NCBI RefSeq assembly: GCF_008016455.1
Contig: NZ_SAXU01000001.1
Location: 2,396,649-2,460,648, forward strand
Length of the DNA: 64,000 bases
Source of the DNA: Brachyspira aalborgi
GTDB taxonomy: Bacteria; Spirochaetota; Brachyspiria; Brachyspirales; Brachyspiraceae
Direction of reading: 5' to 3'
The stretch's first letter is position 1. Each line of letters begins with the position of its first letter. This document shows, piece after piece, positions 52,960 to 60,267 of the stretch. Made by a program: the position numbers and the translations under genes. Under the pieces are notes generated by a model. That model was not told where the DNA came from. It searched no databases and saw nothing but the letters and a program-made list of their open reading frames with translations.

Positions 52960-53553
52960 TTATATAATTTTTAAATAATTTAATAATATTATTAATAAAA
53001 AGCTCGCAATAGGCAAAGATATGCAGAGAAAAAATAATTTTTTATTTGCATTTTCAAGTTTATTTATTTTCGCCGTAAATTCAAAATCAATATTTTTAAT
53101 TTTTTTAGAAAGCTTTATTATATTATTATTTAATTTATTTTTTTCTTCGTTAATATCGTTATAAAGTTTTTCAATTTTTAAGTTTAAATTTTCAAATTCT
53201 TTATTGATATTGCCGTTATTTAAATTTATTTCGTTTTTAATATTTTTAGTTTCGTTATTAATATTATTTATTTCGGCGCGGATAAAATTATTTATTTTTT
53301 TCGTTTCTTCGTTTAATATTTTATTTATATTCTCAATTCTTTTATTAGTTTCAGAATATAATTCTTTATAATTATTAAAATTTTCATTGAATTCGTTAAA
53401 AACTTTCCAAAAATTATCCGACTTATCAATCGCTTCTTGCATTTTGTGAATTTTATCCGCATCGTCTCGCACGGAGTCGATATAAGAAAGCTTTTTTTGA
53501 AAATCATTCATATTTTTTAGAAGTTCTTCAACTTTTTTTAAAAGATTTTCCAT
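52960..53553 (-). CDS. Tail-anchored coiled-coil protein
   Basis: 197 residues: almost continuous Lys/Glu/Asn-rich coiled coil (VEELLKNMNDFQKKLSYIDSV, then KNIKNEINLNNGNINKEFENL and so on to about 165), followed by one membrane helix at the very C-terminus (LFFLCISLPIASFLLIILLNYL). So it would be anchored with the coiled coil in the cytoplasm. No family recognised. It could tether the dynamin/coiled-coil complex to the membrane. Confidence 0.7.
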   Translation of the reverse strand: MENLLKKVEELLKNMNDFQKKLSYIDSVRDDADKIHKMQEAIDKSDNFWKVFNEFNENFNNYKELYSETNKRIENINKILNEETKKINNFIRAEINNINNETKNIKNEINLNNGNINKEFENLNLKIEKLYNDINEEKNKLNNNIIKLSKKIKNIDFEFTAKINKLENANKKLFFLCISLPIASFLLIILLNYLKII

Positions 53554-53615
53554 TTATAAATTTAATCTCCCAATAAAAAATAATATTTTGTAAATTACAA
53601 TAAAAATATTTTTAA

Positions 53616-53735
53616 TTAATCTAAAGCTATTTTGATTAATCTAATTATAGCAATTACTATTGATATTATTGTAAAAATAGGATTTGCTAAAAAACCTAAT
53701 ACTAGTCCCGTTCCTATTATTCCCGCTGTAATCAT
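53616..53735 (-). CDS. Small hydrophobic membrane peptide
   Basis: 39 residues, MITAGIIGTGLVLGFLANPIFTIISIVIAIIRLIKIALD by reading the minus strand in two blocks (MITAGIIGTGLVLGFLANPI and FTIISIVIAIIRLIKIALD). AAGGAG lies 8 nt before ATG 53735, and the frame fills the spacer between the neighbours. It is nearly all hydrophobic with two charged sites near the end and could form one or two membrane helices. Encoded in the middle of the island. I recognise no family. Coding is inferred from ribosome site, frame and spacing. Confidence 0.65.
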   Translation of the reverse strand: MITAGIIGTGLVLGFLANPIFTIISIVIAIIRLIKIALD

Positions 53736-53747
53736 ATTTTTAACTCC

Positions 53748-54491
53748 TTATTTTATTTTAAGAATATCCAAAAGAGAGTTTATAACTTCTTCTTTTTTGT
53801 CGTATTCTTTTCTTTTCGCTTCAATCTCTCTTTCGTTTAATTTAGCGTTTTCTTCAATCTCTTTTTTGATAATATAAATTTTATTTTCAAGTTCTTTAAT
53901 TTGTTTTTTATATTTTCCTTCAAAATCGTTAAGAACCGAATTTAAATTTTTCAATTGTTCCATTGAATTATCTTGCAACTTTTGAGATAAAGAAAGTTCC
54001 TTTTTATATTTATCCATAACGAATTTTATAAAATGTTTAATTAAAGCTAATTCTCTAGAATTATCGTCCCATTCCTCGCCTTGATATTCTATTTTCTTTA
54101 TAATATCGCTTATATCTATATCATGTATTTTATTTCTACTTCTAATATCTCCCGATTTCGTATATACTTCGTCTCTATCTATTACTTTATAATCTAAAAG
54201 CAAATTTACGATATGATAACCGTCAATAAAATCGAAATAATCCCAAATCATATTATATGATATAAATAATAAATTTTCAGACGCTATAATAATAGACTTT
54301 TCATAAATATTTAAGTTGCTATAAGATATGCGTCCATCTTCATTAAAAATTGGTTTAAATTGTTTTAAGTAAAATAATTTATCCGTCCATTTAGAATTAG
54401 TTAATTCAAGCGAAGTTAATCCTAATTTTATTAAAGTGTCGCTTAATATTTTTTTATCTATTTTTTCTGATAAATGAATTATTATATCCAT
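53748..54491 (-). CDS. Island protein B: shared N-domain plus shared coiled-coil module
   Basis: 247 residues combining two island modules. N-terminal ~165 residues: the domain shared with 48574 and 52000 (IIHLSEKIDKKILSDTLIKLGLTSLEL; DRDEVYTKSGD; LIKHFIKFVMDKYKKELSL). Then LKNLNSVLNDFEGKYKKQ and a C-terminal coiled coil IKKEIEEN-(x)-EREIEAKRKEYDKKEEVIN shared with the three genes upstream. Being a natural fusion of the two families, it links them functionally. GAGG ribosome site. The spacer before it (54503-54527) has the CGTGCCTATGGC repeat. Confidence 0.7.
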   Translation of the reverse strand: MDIIIHLSEKIDKKILSDTLIKLGLTSLELTNSKWTDKLFYLKQFKPIFNEDGRISYSNLNIYEKSIIIASENLLFISYNMIWDYFDFIDGYHIVNLLLDYKVIDRDEVYTKSGDIRSRNKIHDIDISDIIKKIEYQGEEWDDNSRELALIKHFIKFVMDKYKKELSLSQKLQDNSMEQLKNLNSVLNDFEGKYKKQIKELENKIYIIKKEIEENAKLNEREIEAKRKEYDKKEEVINSLLDILKIK

Positions 54492-54511
54492 TCTTACCTC
54501 TTCGTCATAGT

Positions 54512-54523
54512 CGTGCCTATGGC
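54512..54523. repeat. Second copy of the CGTGCCTATGGC spacer element
   Basis: Identical over 12 bases to 48334-48345 and also inside overlapping small inverted repeats (CATAG-TCGTGC-CTATG), just upstream of a ribosome site. Confidence 0.6.
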
Positions 54524-54534
54524 ATAGTTTTAAT

Positions 54535-55464
54535 TTAATTCTTTATAGTTTCCAAAAGATTATTAATAATCTCTTCTTTTTTGTCGTATTCTTTTCTTTT
54601 TTCCTCAATTTCGCTTTCGTTTAAATTAGCGTTCTCTTCAATCTCTTTTTTAATATTTTTTATGCTATCTTCATTATTTTTCATTACTCTATTAATGTTT
54701 CTTTGTATAAATTCTATCGTATTGTTTGTAATAAAATCTAAATCGTCAAAATATTTATCAAAAGAATTTTTAATTATTTCGTCAATATAAGAATTCATTT
54801 CAACTAATCTTTTTTCGGACGCTTTTATTTCCAAAATCGAAAGACATTTATAATCTGATAAAGATATTTTATTATTTATATCGTCATAAAAAGAATTTTT
54901 AAAATCTTTTATCAATTTATCGCAATTTGCTTTTAAAGAATATGAATTAAATTCTTCTAATTGATTATTTTCTTTAATAAAACTTTCAATAGAATTAAAA
55001 ACTTCTTCTAACTTTGATATAAATAAATTTTCAAGTTCTTTAAGTCTTGGTTTTTTTGATTCTTTAATATCGTTTAGAATAGAATTTAAATTTTGCAATT
55101 GAGATATTGAATTATCTTCGCTATCATAATGTTTCGTTTCTCTAATTTCATTATCGGTTTTTTCATTCTTTTTGAAAATATCTTTAATAACTTCCGCTAC
55201 TTTTTCTGCCGCATAAAAAGGCATCTCTCTTACTTTATCGCTTCCACATTTTGGACATTTTAACGGCTCTTCTTTTTCAAAAATTATACCTATGTTTTCA
55301 TGCCAATCTGTTTGGTCTGGAGGGTCTTTACAAATAGGAGGTTTACTTGTCTTTTCAAATACTTCAATTAACTTTGCAAACTTACCTTTTCTTTCTGATA
55401 CAAATATTTCTCCGCATGATTTACATTTATAATAGTATCCAACAAATTTAACAAAATCAATCAT
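54535..55464 (-). CDS. Zinc-ribbon plus coiled-coil island protein
   Basis: 309 residues. N-terminal zinc ribbon: YYKCKSCGEIFVSERKG near 13 and PLKCPKCGSDKVREMP near 71-86. Middle: YDSEDNSISQLQNLNSIL then long helices including LSDYKCLSILEIKASEKR and DDLDFITNNTIEFIQRNINR, nearly matched in the next gene. End: IKKEIEEN-(x)-ESEIEEKRKEYDKKEEIINNLLE, the module common to four island proteins. Soluble by sequence; metal binding likely. AGGAG ribosome site. Confidence 0.7.
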   Translation of the reverse strand: MIDFVKFVGYYYKCKSCGEIFVSERKGKFAKLIEVFEKTSKPPICKDPPDQTDWHENIGIIFEKEEPLKCPKCGSDKVREMPFYAAEKVAEVIKDIFKKNEKTDNEIRETKHYDSEDNSISQLQNLNSILNDIKESKKPRLKELENLFISKLEEVFNSIESFIKENNQLEEFNSYSLKANCDKLIKDFKNSFYDDINNKISLSDYKCLSILEIKASEKRLVEMNSYIDEIIKNSFDKYFDDLDFITNNTIEFIQRNINRVMKNNEDSIKNIKKEIEENANLNESEIEEKRKEYDKKEEIINNLLETIKN

Positions 55465-55475
55465 TTTTTATCTCC

Positions 55476-56354
55476 TCATTTTATAGTTTCCAAAAGAGAG
55501 TCAATAATTTTTTCTTTTCTGTCGTATTCTTTTCTTTTTTCCTCAATTTCGCTTTCGCTTAATTGCATATTTGCTTCAATTTCTTTTTTAATAATATCGA
55601 CTCGAATTAATTGCTCTCTTTTTATTCTGTCAATACTTCTATGTATGAATTCTATTGTATTATTTGTAATAAAATCCAAATCCTCAAAGTATTTATTTAA
55701 AGCTTCTTTAATAATTTCGTCCAAATAATTTTTCATTTGATTTGAACGCTCTTCGGAATTTTGAATTTCCAATATTGTAAAACATTTATAATCGGATAAC
55801 GCTATTCTTCCGTTTATATTGTCTGAAAAAGAATTTTTAAAATCATTTAGCAATTTATCAAAGTTATGCCTTAAAGCCAATATGTCTATATTAACGCCTT
55901 GCGAACAAATATTTTCTTTAATAAAACTTTCGATTTTATTAAAAGAATCTTCCAAAGTCGCGCTAAAAGTCTCTTCCACTTCTTTTATATCTTCTTTCAA
56001 TTCTTTTCTCATATTATTAAGAATAGAATTTAAATTCTGTAATTGAGATATTGTAGCGTTTTCGGGATTGTATGCTTCCATATTTCTAATTTCATCGTTG
56101 GATTGCTCGCCAATATTTTTAGAAATTTTTTCCATAAAGCCCAAAATTTTTTTAACGCTATCCGCTGGCGGTTCTAAAATCGGCGGAATTTTAGTCGCAA
56201 TCGTTGATAAAAACTGTCCCGCCGAACTTATCGCCGTAGTCGCCGCTGTCCCTATTGCCGTAGCCGCGCTTCCAACTGCAGCTCCTACGGTTGAAACCGC
56301 GGAAGTTAAAGCTCCTATCGCCGCGGCTCCCAAACCTATTAAAAAACCAAACAT
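55476..56354 (-). CDS. Membrane-inserting coiled-coil island protein
   Basis: 292 residues. The first ~45 residues are a Gly/Ala/Thr-rich hydrophobic stretch (MFGFLIGLGAAAIGALTSAV, then STVGAAVGSAATAIGTAATT) without a cleavage site, like a membrane-inserting or pore-like segment. Then YNPENATISQLQNLNSILN, helices with LSDYKCFTILEIQNSEER and EDLDFITNNTIEFIHRSI, and the common C-terminal coiled coil (EIEEKRKEYDRKEKIIDSLLE). So it has the same body as 54535 with a different head. AAAGGAG ribosome site. Confidence 0.7.
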   Translation of the reverse strand: MFGFLIGLGAAAIGALTSAVSTVGAAVGSAATAIGTAATTAISSAGQFLSTIATKIPPILEPPADSVKKILGFMEKISKNIGEQSNDEIRNMEAYNPENATISQLQNLNSILNNMRKELKEDIKEVEETFSATLEDSFNKIESFIKENICSQGVNIDILALRHNFDKLLNDFKNSFSDNINGRIALSDYKCFTILEIQNSEERSNQMKNYLDEIIKEALNKYFEDLDFITNNTIEFIHRSIDRIKREQLIRVDIIKKEIEANMQLSESEIEEKRKEYDRKEKIIDSLLETIK

Positions 56355-56365
56355 AATTTACTCCT

Positions 56366-57226
56366 TTATTTGATAGTTTCCAAGAAATTATTAATAATCT
56401 CTTCTTTTCTATCGTATTCTTTTCTTTTTGCTTCAATTTCGCTTTCGCTTAATTTCATGTTTTCCTCAATTTCTTTTTTAATATTTTCAATGCTTTCTTC
56501 ATTATTTTTCTTTATTCGGTTAATGTTTATTTTAATAGCATTTAAAGAATTTGTAGAAATCTCGTCAATACTGTCGCAGAAATTATTTAAAGCGTTATCG
56601 ACTAATTCGTCTAAATAATTTTTTATTTTGTCTTTTCGCTCTTTTTTATTTTCAAGTTTCAATATTTCGGCGCATTTTGTATCGCCAATAGCTATATGGT
56701 CTAATATTTCGCTTGAAAAGGTTCTTTTAAAATTTGTTATCGTATCGCTAAATTTAGTTTCAATTTCCCCGACATTTATTCCCAAACCTTCAAATTTTTT
56801 ATTAATTTCTTTTTCAAGCTCTTCGCTTTGAATAAACGGATTTATCGAAGGGTCATAATTGCTCTTCTGATTAAGTTCCGTTTCTATCATATCGACTATT
56901 TTATTTTTAATCTCTTTCGATAACTCTATAGATTTTTCTTCATATTGTTTGAGTTTAGTTTTATACTCTTCTTTTATATCGTTTAATATTTTAGTAATCG
57001 CTTTCGTCTCTTCAATAGTAGCGGTTTCGGGGTCGTAAGCTCCAGCTTTAGATACTTTTTTTGCGCTTGCTGTTGAAGTTTGCCCGAGCGAAGTTCTCCC
57101 ACCATTGAAAAAATCTACTACATCCTCAATCTTATCTTCTACAAAATCAATGACATTTGTAGCTTTTTCAACAACCCATTCAGCTGCATCACTTATTTTT
57201 TCTGCTATCCAACTAAAAAGTCCCAT
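56366..57226 (-). CDS. Amphipathic-head coiled-coil island protein
   Basis: 286 residues. It starts MGLFSWIAEKISDAAEWVVE, an amphipathic, likely membrane-surface helix, followed by KATNVIDFVEDKIEDVVDFF. Then YDPETATIEETKAITKIL, a SNYDPSINPFIQ stretch (again NPFI), helices with IGDTKCAEILKLENKKER, and the common C-terminal module (EIEAKRKEYDRKEEIINNFLE). First coiled-coil gene after the dynamin gene. AAGGAG ribosome site, 53 nt after the dynamin stop. Confidence 0.7.
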   Translation of the reverse strand: MGLFSWIAEKISDAAEWVVEKATNVIDFVEDKIEDVVDFFNGGRTSLGQTSTASAKKVSKAGAYDPETATIEETKAITKILNDIKEEYKTKLKQYEEKSIELSKEIKNKIVDMIETELNQKSNYDPSINPFIQSEELEKEINKKFEGLGINVGEIETKFSDTITNFKRTFSSEILDHIAIGDTKCAEILKLENKKERKDKIKNYLDELVDNALNNFCDSIDEISTNSLNAIKININRIKKNNEESIENIKKEIEENMKLSESEIEAKRKEYDRKEEIINNFLETIK

Positions 57227-57279
57227 AATTTTTCTCCTTATAGTTTTAAATTTTTTTTAATCTTTAATTTTTTTACTTT

Positions 57280-58674
57280 TTATTTTTTTATAGCTTCTTT
57301 CAATTTTTTATTTTGATTAAGCCATTCTGTTTTTATATTTTCAAAAGCTTCGTTCAAACCGTTCATAGCCTTTTCGATTTCCTCTATTTCCTTATTTTTC
57401 ATAAGTTTAAACTCTTCCTGCTGTTTTCTATCCATATCTAAAGAGGCTCGGCTTTGAGAATTTGAATCTTTTATAGTTTTTGCTTTATTACTTATATTCG
57501 TTATCATATTTAAATATCTTCTTTCCAAATCTTTTTTAACCTCTTCCTCTCCTTTTGAAATTATATCTCTATGCATTATAGAATTAACTTTTTTGATATT
57601 TGTTAAATCTTTAATATTTTCAGAGTTTTTAATTATAAGGTTGCTATCTTGCCAATCTTTTAATCCTATGCCATAACTTTTTGCCAATTTATATATTGCA
57701 ATCTTTCCGTCTTCATCGCATTCTTTACCGTTTTCAAGTTCTATAACTTTAGAATATACATAAGAAGAAACGCCGATTATATTATTTTTAAGTAAATCTT
57801 CATTTTTATAATTATCTCTTAAATATTTTTTCCATTCTTCAATTTGTTTTTCCCAAGCTTCTTTAGGATTATTTTTATTGTCTATTTGCGTTCCTAATAT
57901 CATAACTTTGTAAAAATCGTCTCCGATATTTTCAAAAACTTTTGTTATGGTTATATATTCATCGTTTCTTAAACTTGAAGAATCTACGCAAACTATAATG
58001 GCATTCGCTCTTTTAATATAATCTCTCGTTATTTTTGAGCGATAATCAACAACATCGTCTAATCCCGGGGTATCGACTATCGTTACATTTTTATGCATAT
58101 TATCGTTATTCAAATAAACTTTAAGCTCTTTAACGAAATAATGAATTTTACTATTTTTTGAAGTGTATTCTTTTACTTTATTTTTTAGTTCTTCAATATT
58201 TGAAACTTCTTCAATTTTATCGGAAGCTCCTATATAATCATTTTTAATATTTTCCGCTCCCGAACTTTCAAATTCGTCTCTAAAAATTTTTGTTTTTGTT
58301 TTTTCTTCAGATTTTTTAACGCTTTCCCATAATTCGTCCCATTCCGTTTTATTATAAAATTTAACTTCAAGTTTATTTTTTGTAGAATATCTAAATTTTG
58401 TAAGCGATGCGGTTTCGGGAGTCACATCCGTTGAGGCTATATTTTCCTCAAACAATGCGTTAATAAAAGTGGATTTTCCTGCTTTAATCGTGCCGACTAT
58501 TGCAATTTGTAAATCGGGTTCGTCTATAAAAGCTTTTTGTTTTTTTATATCTTTTCTCTCGTTATCGAATTTAACATTAAATTCTTTTTCTACCGTTTCA
58601 ATAGATTTCTCTATTTCTTCGATTTTTCTTTTTTGTCTTTCGACTTCGTTTTGTAATTTTTCTAATGCGCTCAT
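57280..58674 (-). CDS. Dynamin-like GTPase
   Basis: 464 residues. Short coiled coil (1-45), then a GTPase domain: G1 GTIKAGKST at 61-69, G2 TPETAS at 85-90, G3 DTPG at 201-204, G4 TQID at 262-265. The last ~90 residues are charged helices (RASLDMDRKQQEEFKLMKNKEIEEIEK). The AGKST/DTPG spacing and TPETA switch place it with bacterial dynamin-like proteins (LeoA or Era/dynamin-like group) that act on membranes. No obvious membrane paddle. First gene of the island transcript; an AAGGAG ribosome site precedes ATG 58674. The (TTTGC)5 tract lies about 180 nt upstream. Confidence 0.85.
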   Translation of the reverse strand: MSALEKLQNEVERQKRKIEEIEKSIETVEKEFNVKFDNERKDIKKQKAFIDEPDLQIAIVGTIKAGKSTFINALFEENIASTDVTPETASLTKFRYSTKNKLEVKFYNKTEWDELWESVKKSEEKTKTKIFRDEFESSGAENIKNDYIGASDKIEEVSNIEELKNKVKEYTSKNSKIHYFVKELKVYLNNDNMHKNVTIVDTPGLDDVVDYRSKITRDYIKRANAIIVCVDSSSLRNDEYITITKVFENIGDDFYKVMILGTQIDNKNNPKEAWEKQIEEWKKYLRDNYKNEDLLKNNIIGVSSYVYSKVIELENGKECDEDGKIAIYKLAKSYGIGLKDWQDSNLIIKNSENIKDLTNIKKVNSIMHRDIISKGEEEVKKDLERRYLNMITNISNKAKTIKDSNSQSRASLDMDRKQQEEFKLMKNKEIEEIEKAMNGLNEAFENIKTEWLNQNKKLKEAIKK

Positions 58675-59028
58675 TTTAAGCTCCTTTTTAAAATTTTTAT
58701 TGAATTATTTAAAGATAAATTAATATCCGTATTTGAAATATATTTATAAGGCAAAGACTCTTTATTTTTATTAGCAGATAATTTTTTATAAAATGAAATA
58801 TAATATTTGTTATGATTAAGTAAACATAAATTTGGAAAAAGTTTAAAGGTTTGCTTTGCTTTGCTTTGCTTTGCTTAACAAAGTTATAGTGTTTTTAAGT
58901 ATCATAAAAAAATCTCATCGCCTATTATTTTTGGCAATTTATTATCGAATAGTTTAACATAGATTATAGATTATGTCAATCGTCTTAAAATAAAAATTTT
59001 GTTTTTTAATTATTATTTCAAATAAAAA
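58675..59028. other. Gene-free stretch upstream of the island
   Basis: No gene. It should hold the island promoter, but I could not fix it with confidence. It contains the TTTGC tandem repeat and otherwise AT-rich sequence. Confidence 0.5.
58850..58876. repeat. Tandem repeat (TTTGC)x5
   Basis: Five exact copies of TTTGC plus TT, about 180 nt upstream of the dynamin gene start. Non-coding, with a length that can change by slippage. Confidence 0.9.
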
Positions 59029-59056
59029 AGCGTATCCCTAAAATTTAGAGATACGC
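59024..59056 (-). terminator. Terminator after the flavodoxin gene
   Basis: On the minus strand GCGTATCTCTAAA pairs with TTTAGGGATACGC (12 of 13), followed by TTTTTT. Confidence 0.9.
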
Positions 59057-59071
59057 CAATATGATTAATTA

Positions 59072-59500
59072 TTAAGCTTTTGCAAGAGCTTCGCCTAATT
59101 CAACGCATTTATTAAGCCCTTCATCGTCTGGAGTAAGATTAACTGTTAAACCATCCTTAACCAAAGAACCGCCCGCAGAAGAAACATCTTCTTGCCAAAT
59201 TCTCATCCATTCTCCGTCTCCCCAATCGTAAGAACCAAATAAAACTATCTTTTTACCCGAAAGTTTACTTTTAATAGAATCGTAAAAAGGTTGAAATTCC
59301 GATTCTTCCAAATTCTCCGAACCCATAGACGGACATCCTAAAGCAAGTTTTGAATAATCGTCCACATTTCCCGAAAAACTTGAAACTGAAAATAATTCTA
59401 CGCTTGCTCCCGCATTTTCTATGCCTTTTTGCACGCTTTTTGCCATACTTTCCGTATTTCCCGTGCCGCTCCAATAAATTATCGCTATTTTATCGCTCAT
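59072..59500 (-). CDS. Flavodoxin
   Basis: 142 residues, short-chain type. FMN phosphate loop YWSGTGNTESMAKS near 9-22, then LGCPSMGSENLEESEFQPFYDS near 53-74 and LFGSYDWGDGEWMRIWQEDV near 91-110, both FMN-contact loops. Small electron carrier that replaces ferredoxin when iron is short. It starts 2 nt after the DUF3793 stop, forming one operon under the palindromic operator at 60120-60159. Ribosome site GGAGGAT. Confidence 0.95.
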   Translation of the reverse strand: MSDKIAIIYWSGTGNTESMAKSVQKGIENAGASVELFSVSSFSGNVDDYSKLALGCPSMGSENLEESEFQPFYDSIKSKLSGKKIVLFGSYDWGDGEWMRIWQEDVSSAGGSLVKDGLTVNLTPDDEGLNKCVELGEALAKA

Positions 59501-59502
59501 TT

Positions 59503-60105
59503 TTATCCTCCAAGATATTTATTTTTTTTTTGATTAATATTATTTGAATAATCGCTATAGCTTTCTATTATCTCCAAAATATTTTTTCCTTCCAAAAAAG
59601 TATTTGTGTAGAAAAATCTGCATCGATTGTAACTGTCGAAAGTTTTTATAGCGTCATTTTTATTATGATAAACTTTCCAATAACCAGAATATAAACAGTT
59701 TTTGCCAAAATTATTTATGAAACCGCAAATATCGATTAAAGGATAGCCCAAAAATATTCCTATTTCATGCGGAAAATTTTTATAATTTTTCATTTTCTCG
59801 CTTAAAATTTGAATATTCTTATACATATTACGCGAATTGTATCCGCAGTCGCATAAAAACTTTGAAACCTCTTCGCTTTCGATATAGTTTTTCAATTTTT
59901 CTTTATTATAAACATAAACTATAACTTTAGAATTATAATCTTTCAAAATTGAGAGATTAATTCCTTTTTTATGTAAAAGTTTATTATAAAAAACTATTCT
60001 CTCGCATAATTCTTTTTTAGAATTATAATTATATGTAAAGATATTGGCTATTTTTATTCCCGCCAAAGTCGGCGCGGAATGATTTATAAGCAATTCGTCA
60101 AACAT
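59503..60105 (-). CDS. DUF3793 protein
   Basis: 200 residues from ATG 60105. A longer frame to 60138 exists, but its first codons are made of the palindromic operator, and GAGG stands properly in front of 60105. DUF3793 features: PTLAGIKIANIFTYN near 13, LCERIVFYNKLLHKKGINLSIL near 35, FPHEIGIFLGYPLIDICGFI near 115-134, CLYSGYWKVY near 142. The domain is widespread beside flavodoxin genes in clostridia, often under iron control. Biochemical role unknown; several Cys residues (CDCGYN) are present. Confidence 0.85.
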   Translation of the reverse strand: MFDELLINHSAPTLAGIKIANIFTYNYNSKKELCERIVFYNKLLHKKGINLSILKDYNSKVIVYVYNKEKLKNYIESEEVSKFLCDCGYNSRNMYKNIQILSEKMKNYKNFPHEIGIFLGYPLIDICGFINNFGKNCLYSGYWKVYHNKNDAIKTFDSYNRCRFFYTNTFLEGKNILEIIESYSDYSNNINQKKNKYLGG

Positions 60106-60119
60106 ATTAACCTCTTTTT

Positions 60120-60159
60120 TGTTAGTTAATTCTAACATATATTGTTAAAACAGTCTAAC
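60120..60159. promoter_or_regulatory. Palindromic operators of the DUF3793-flavodoxin operon
   Basis: Site 1, 60120-60137: TGTTAG-TTAATT-CTAACA, read on the minus strand as TGTTAG-AATTAA-CTAACA. Site 2, 60144-60159: GTTAA-N6-CTAAC, one base off the same half-site. Their centres are about 23 bp apart. The minus strand has TAGAAT within site 1 as a -10, with TTAGAC 18 nt upstream as a weak -35. A matching site is at 5100-5117. Confidence 0.65.
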
Positions 60160-60267
60160 TTTTATTTTGTAAAATTATAATAAAGATTTTATTCTTCAAA
60201 TAATTAATTTTTTTATAAAAAATATTCGATAATATAAGTATATTTGTAAATTTTGGAGGCTTAAATT

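Noticed and set aside
60106-60138. First 11 codons of the longer DUF3793 frame
   Set aside because: These codons are the palindromic operator and promoter itself; the ATG at 60105 has a GAGG site and fits the family start.
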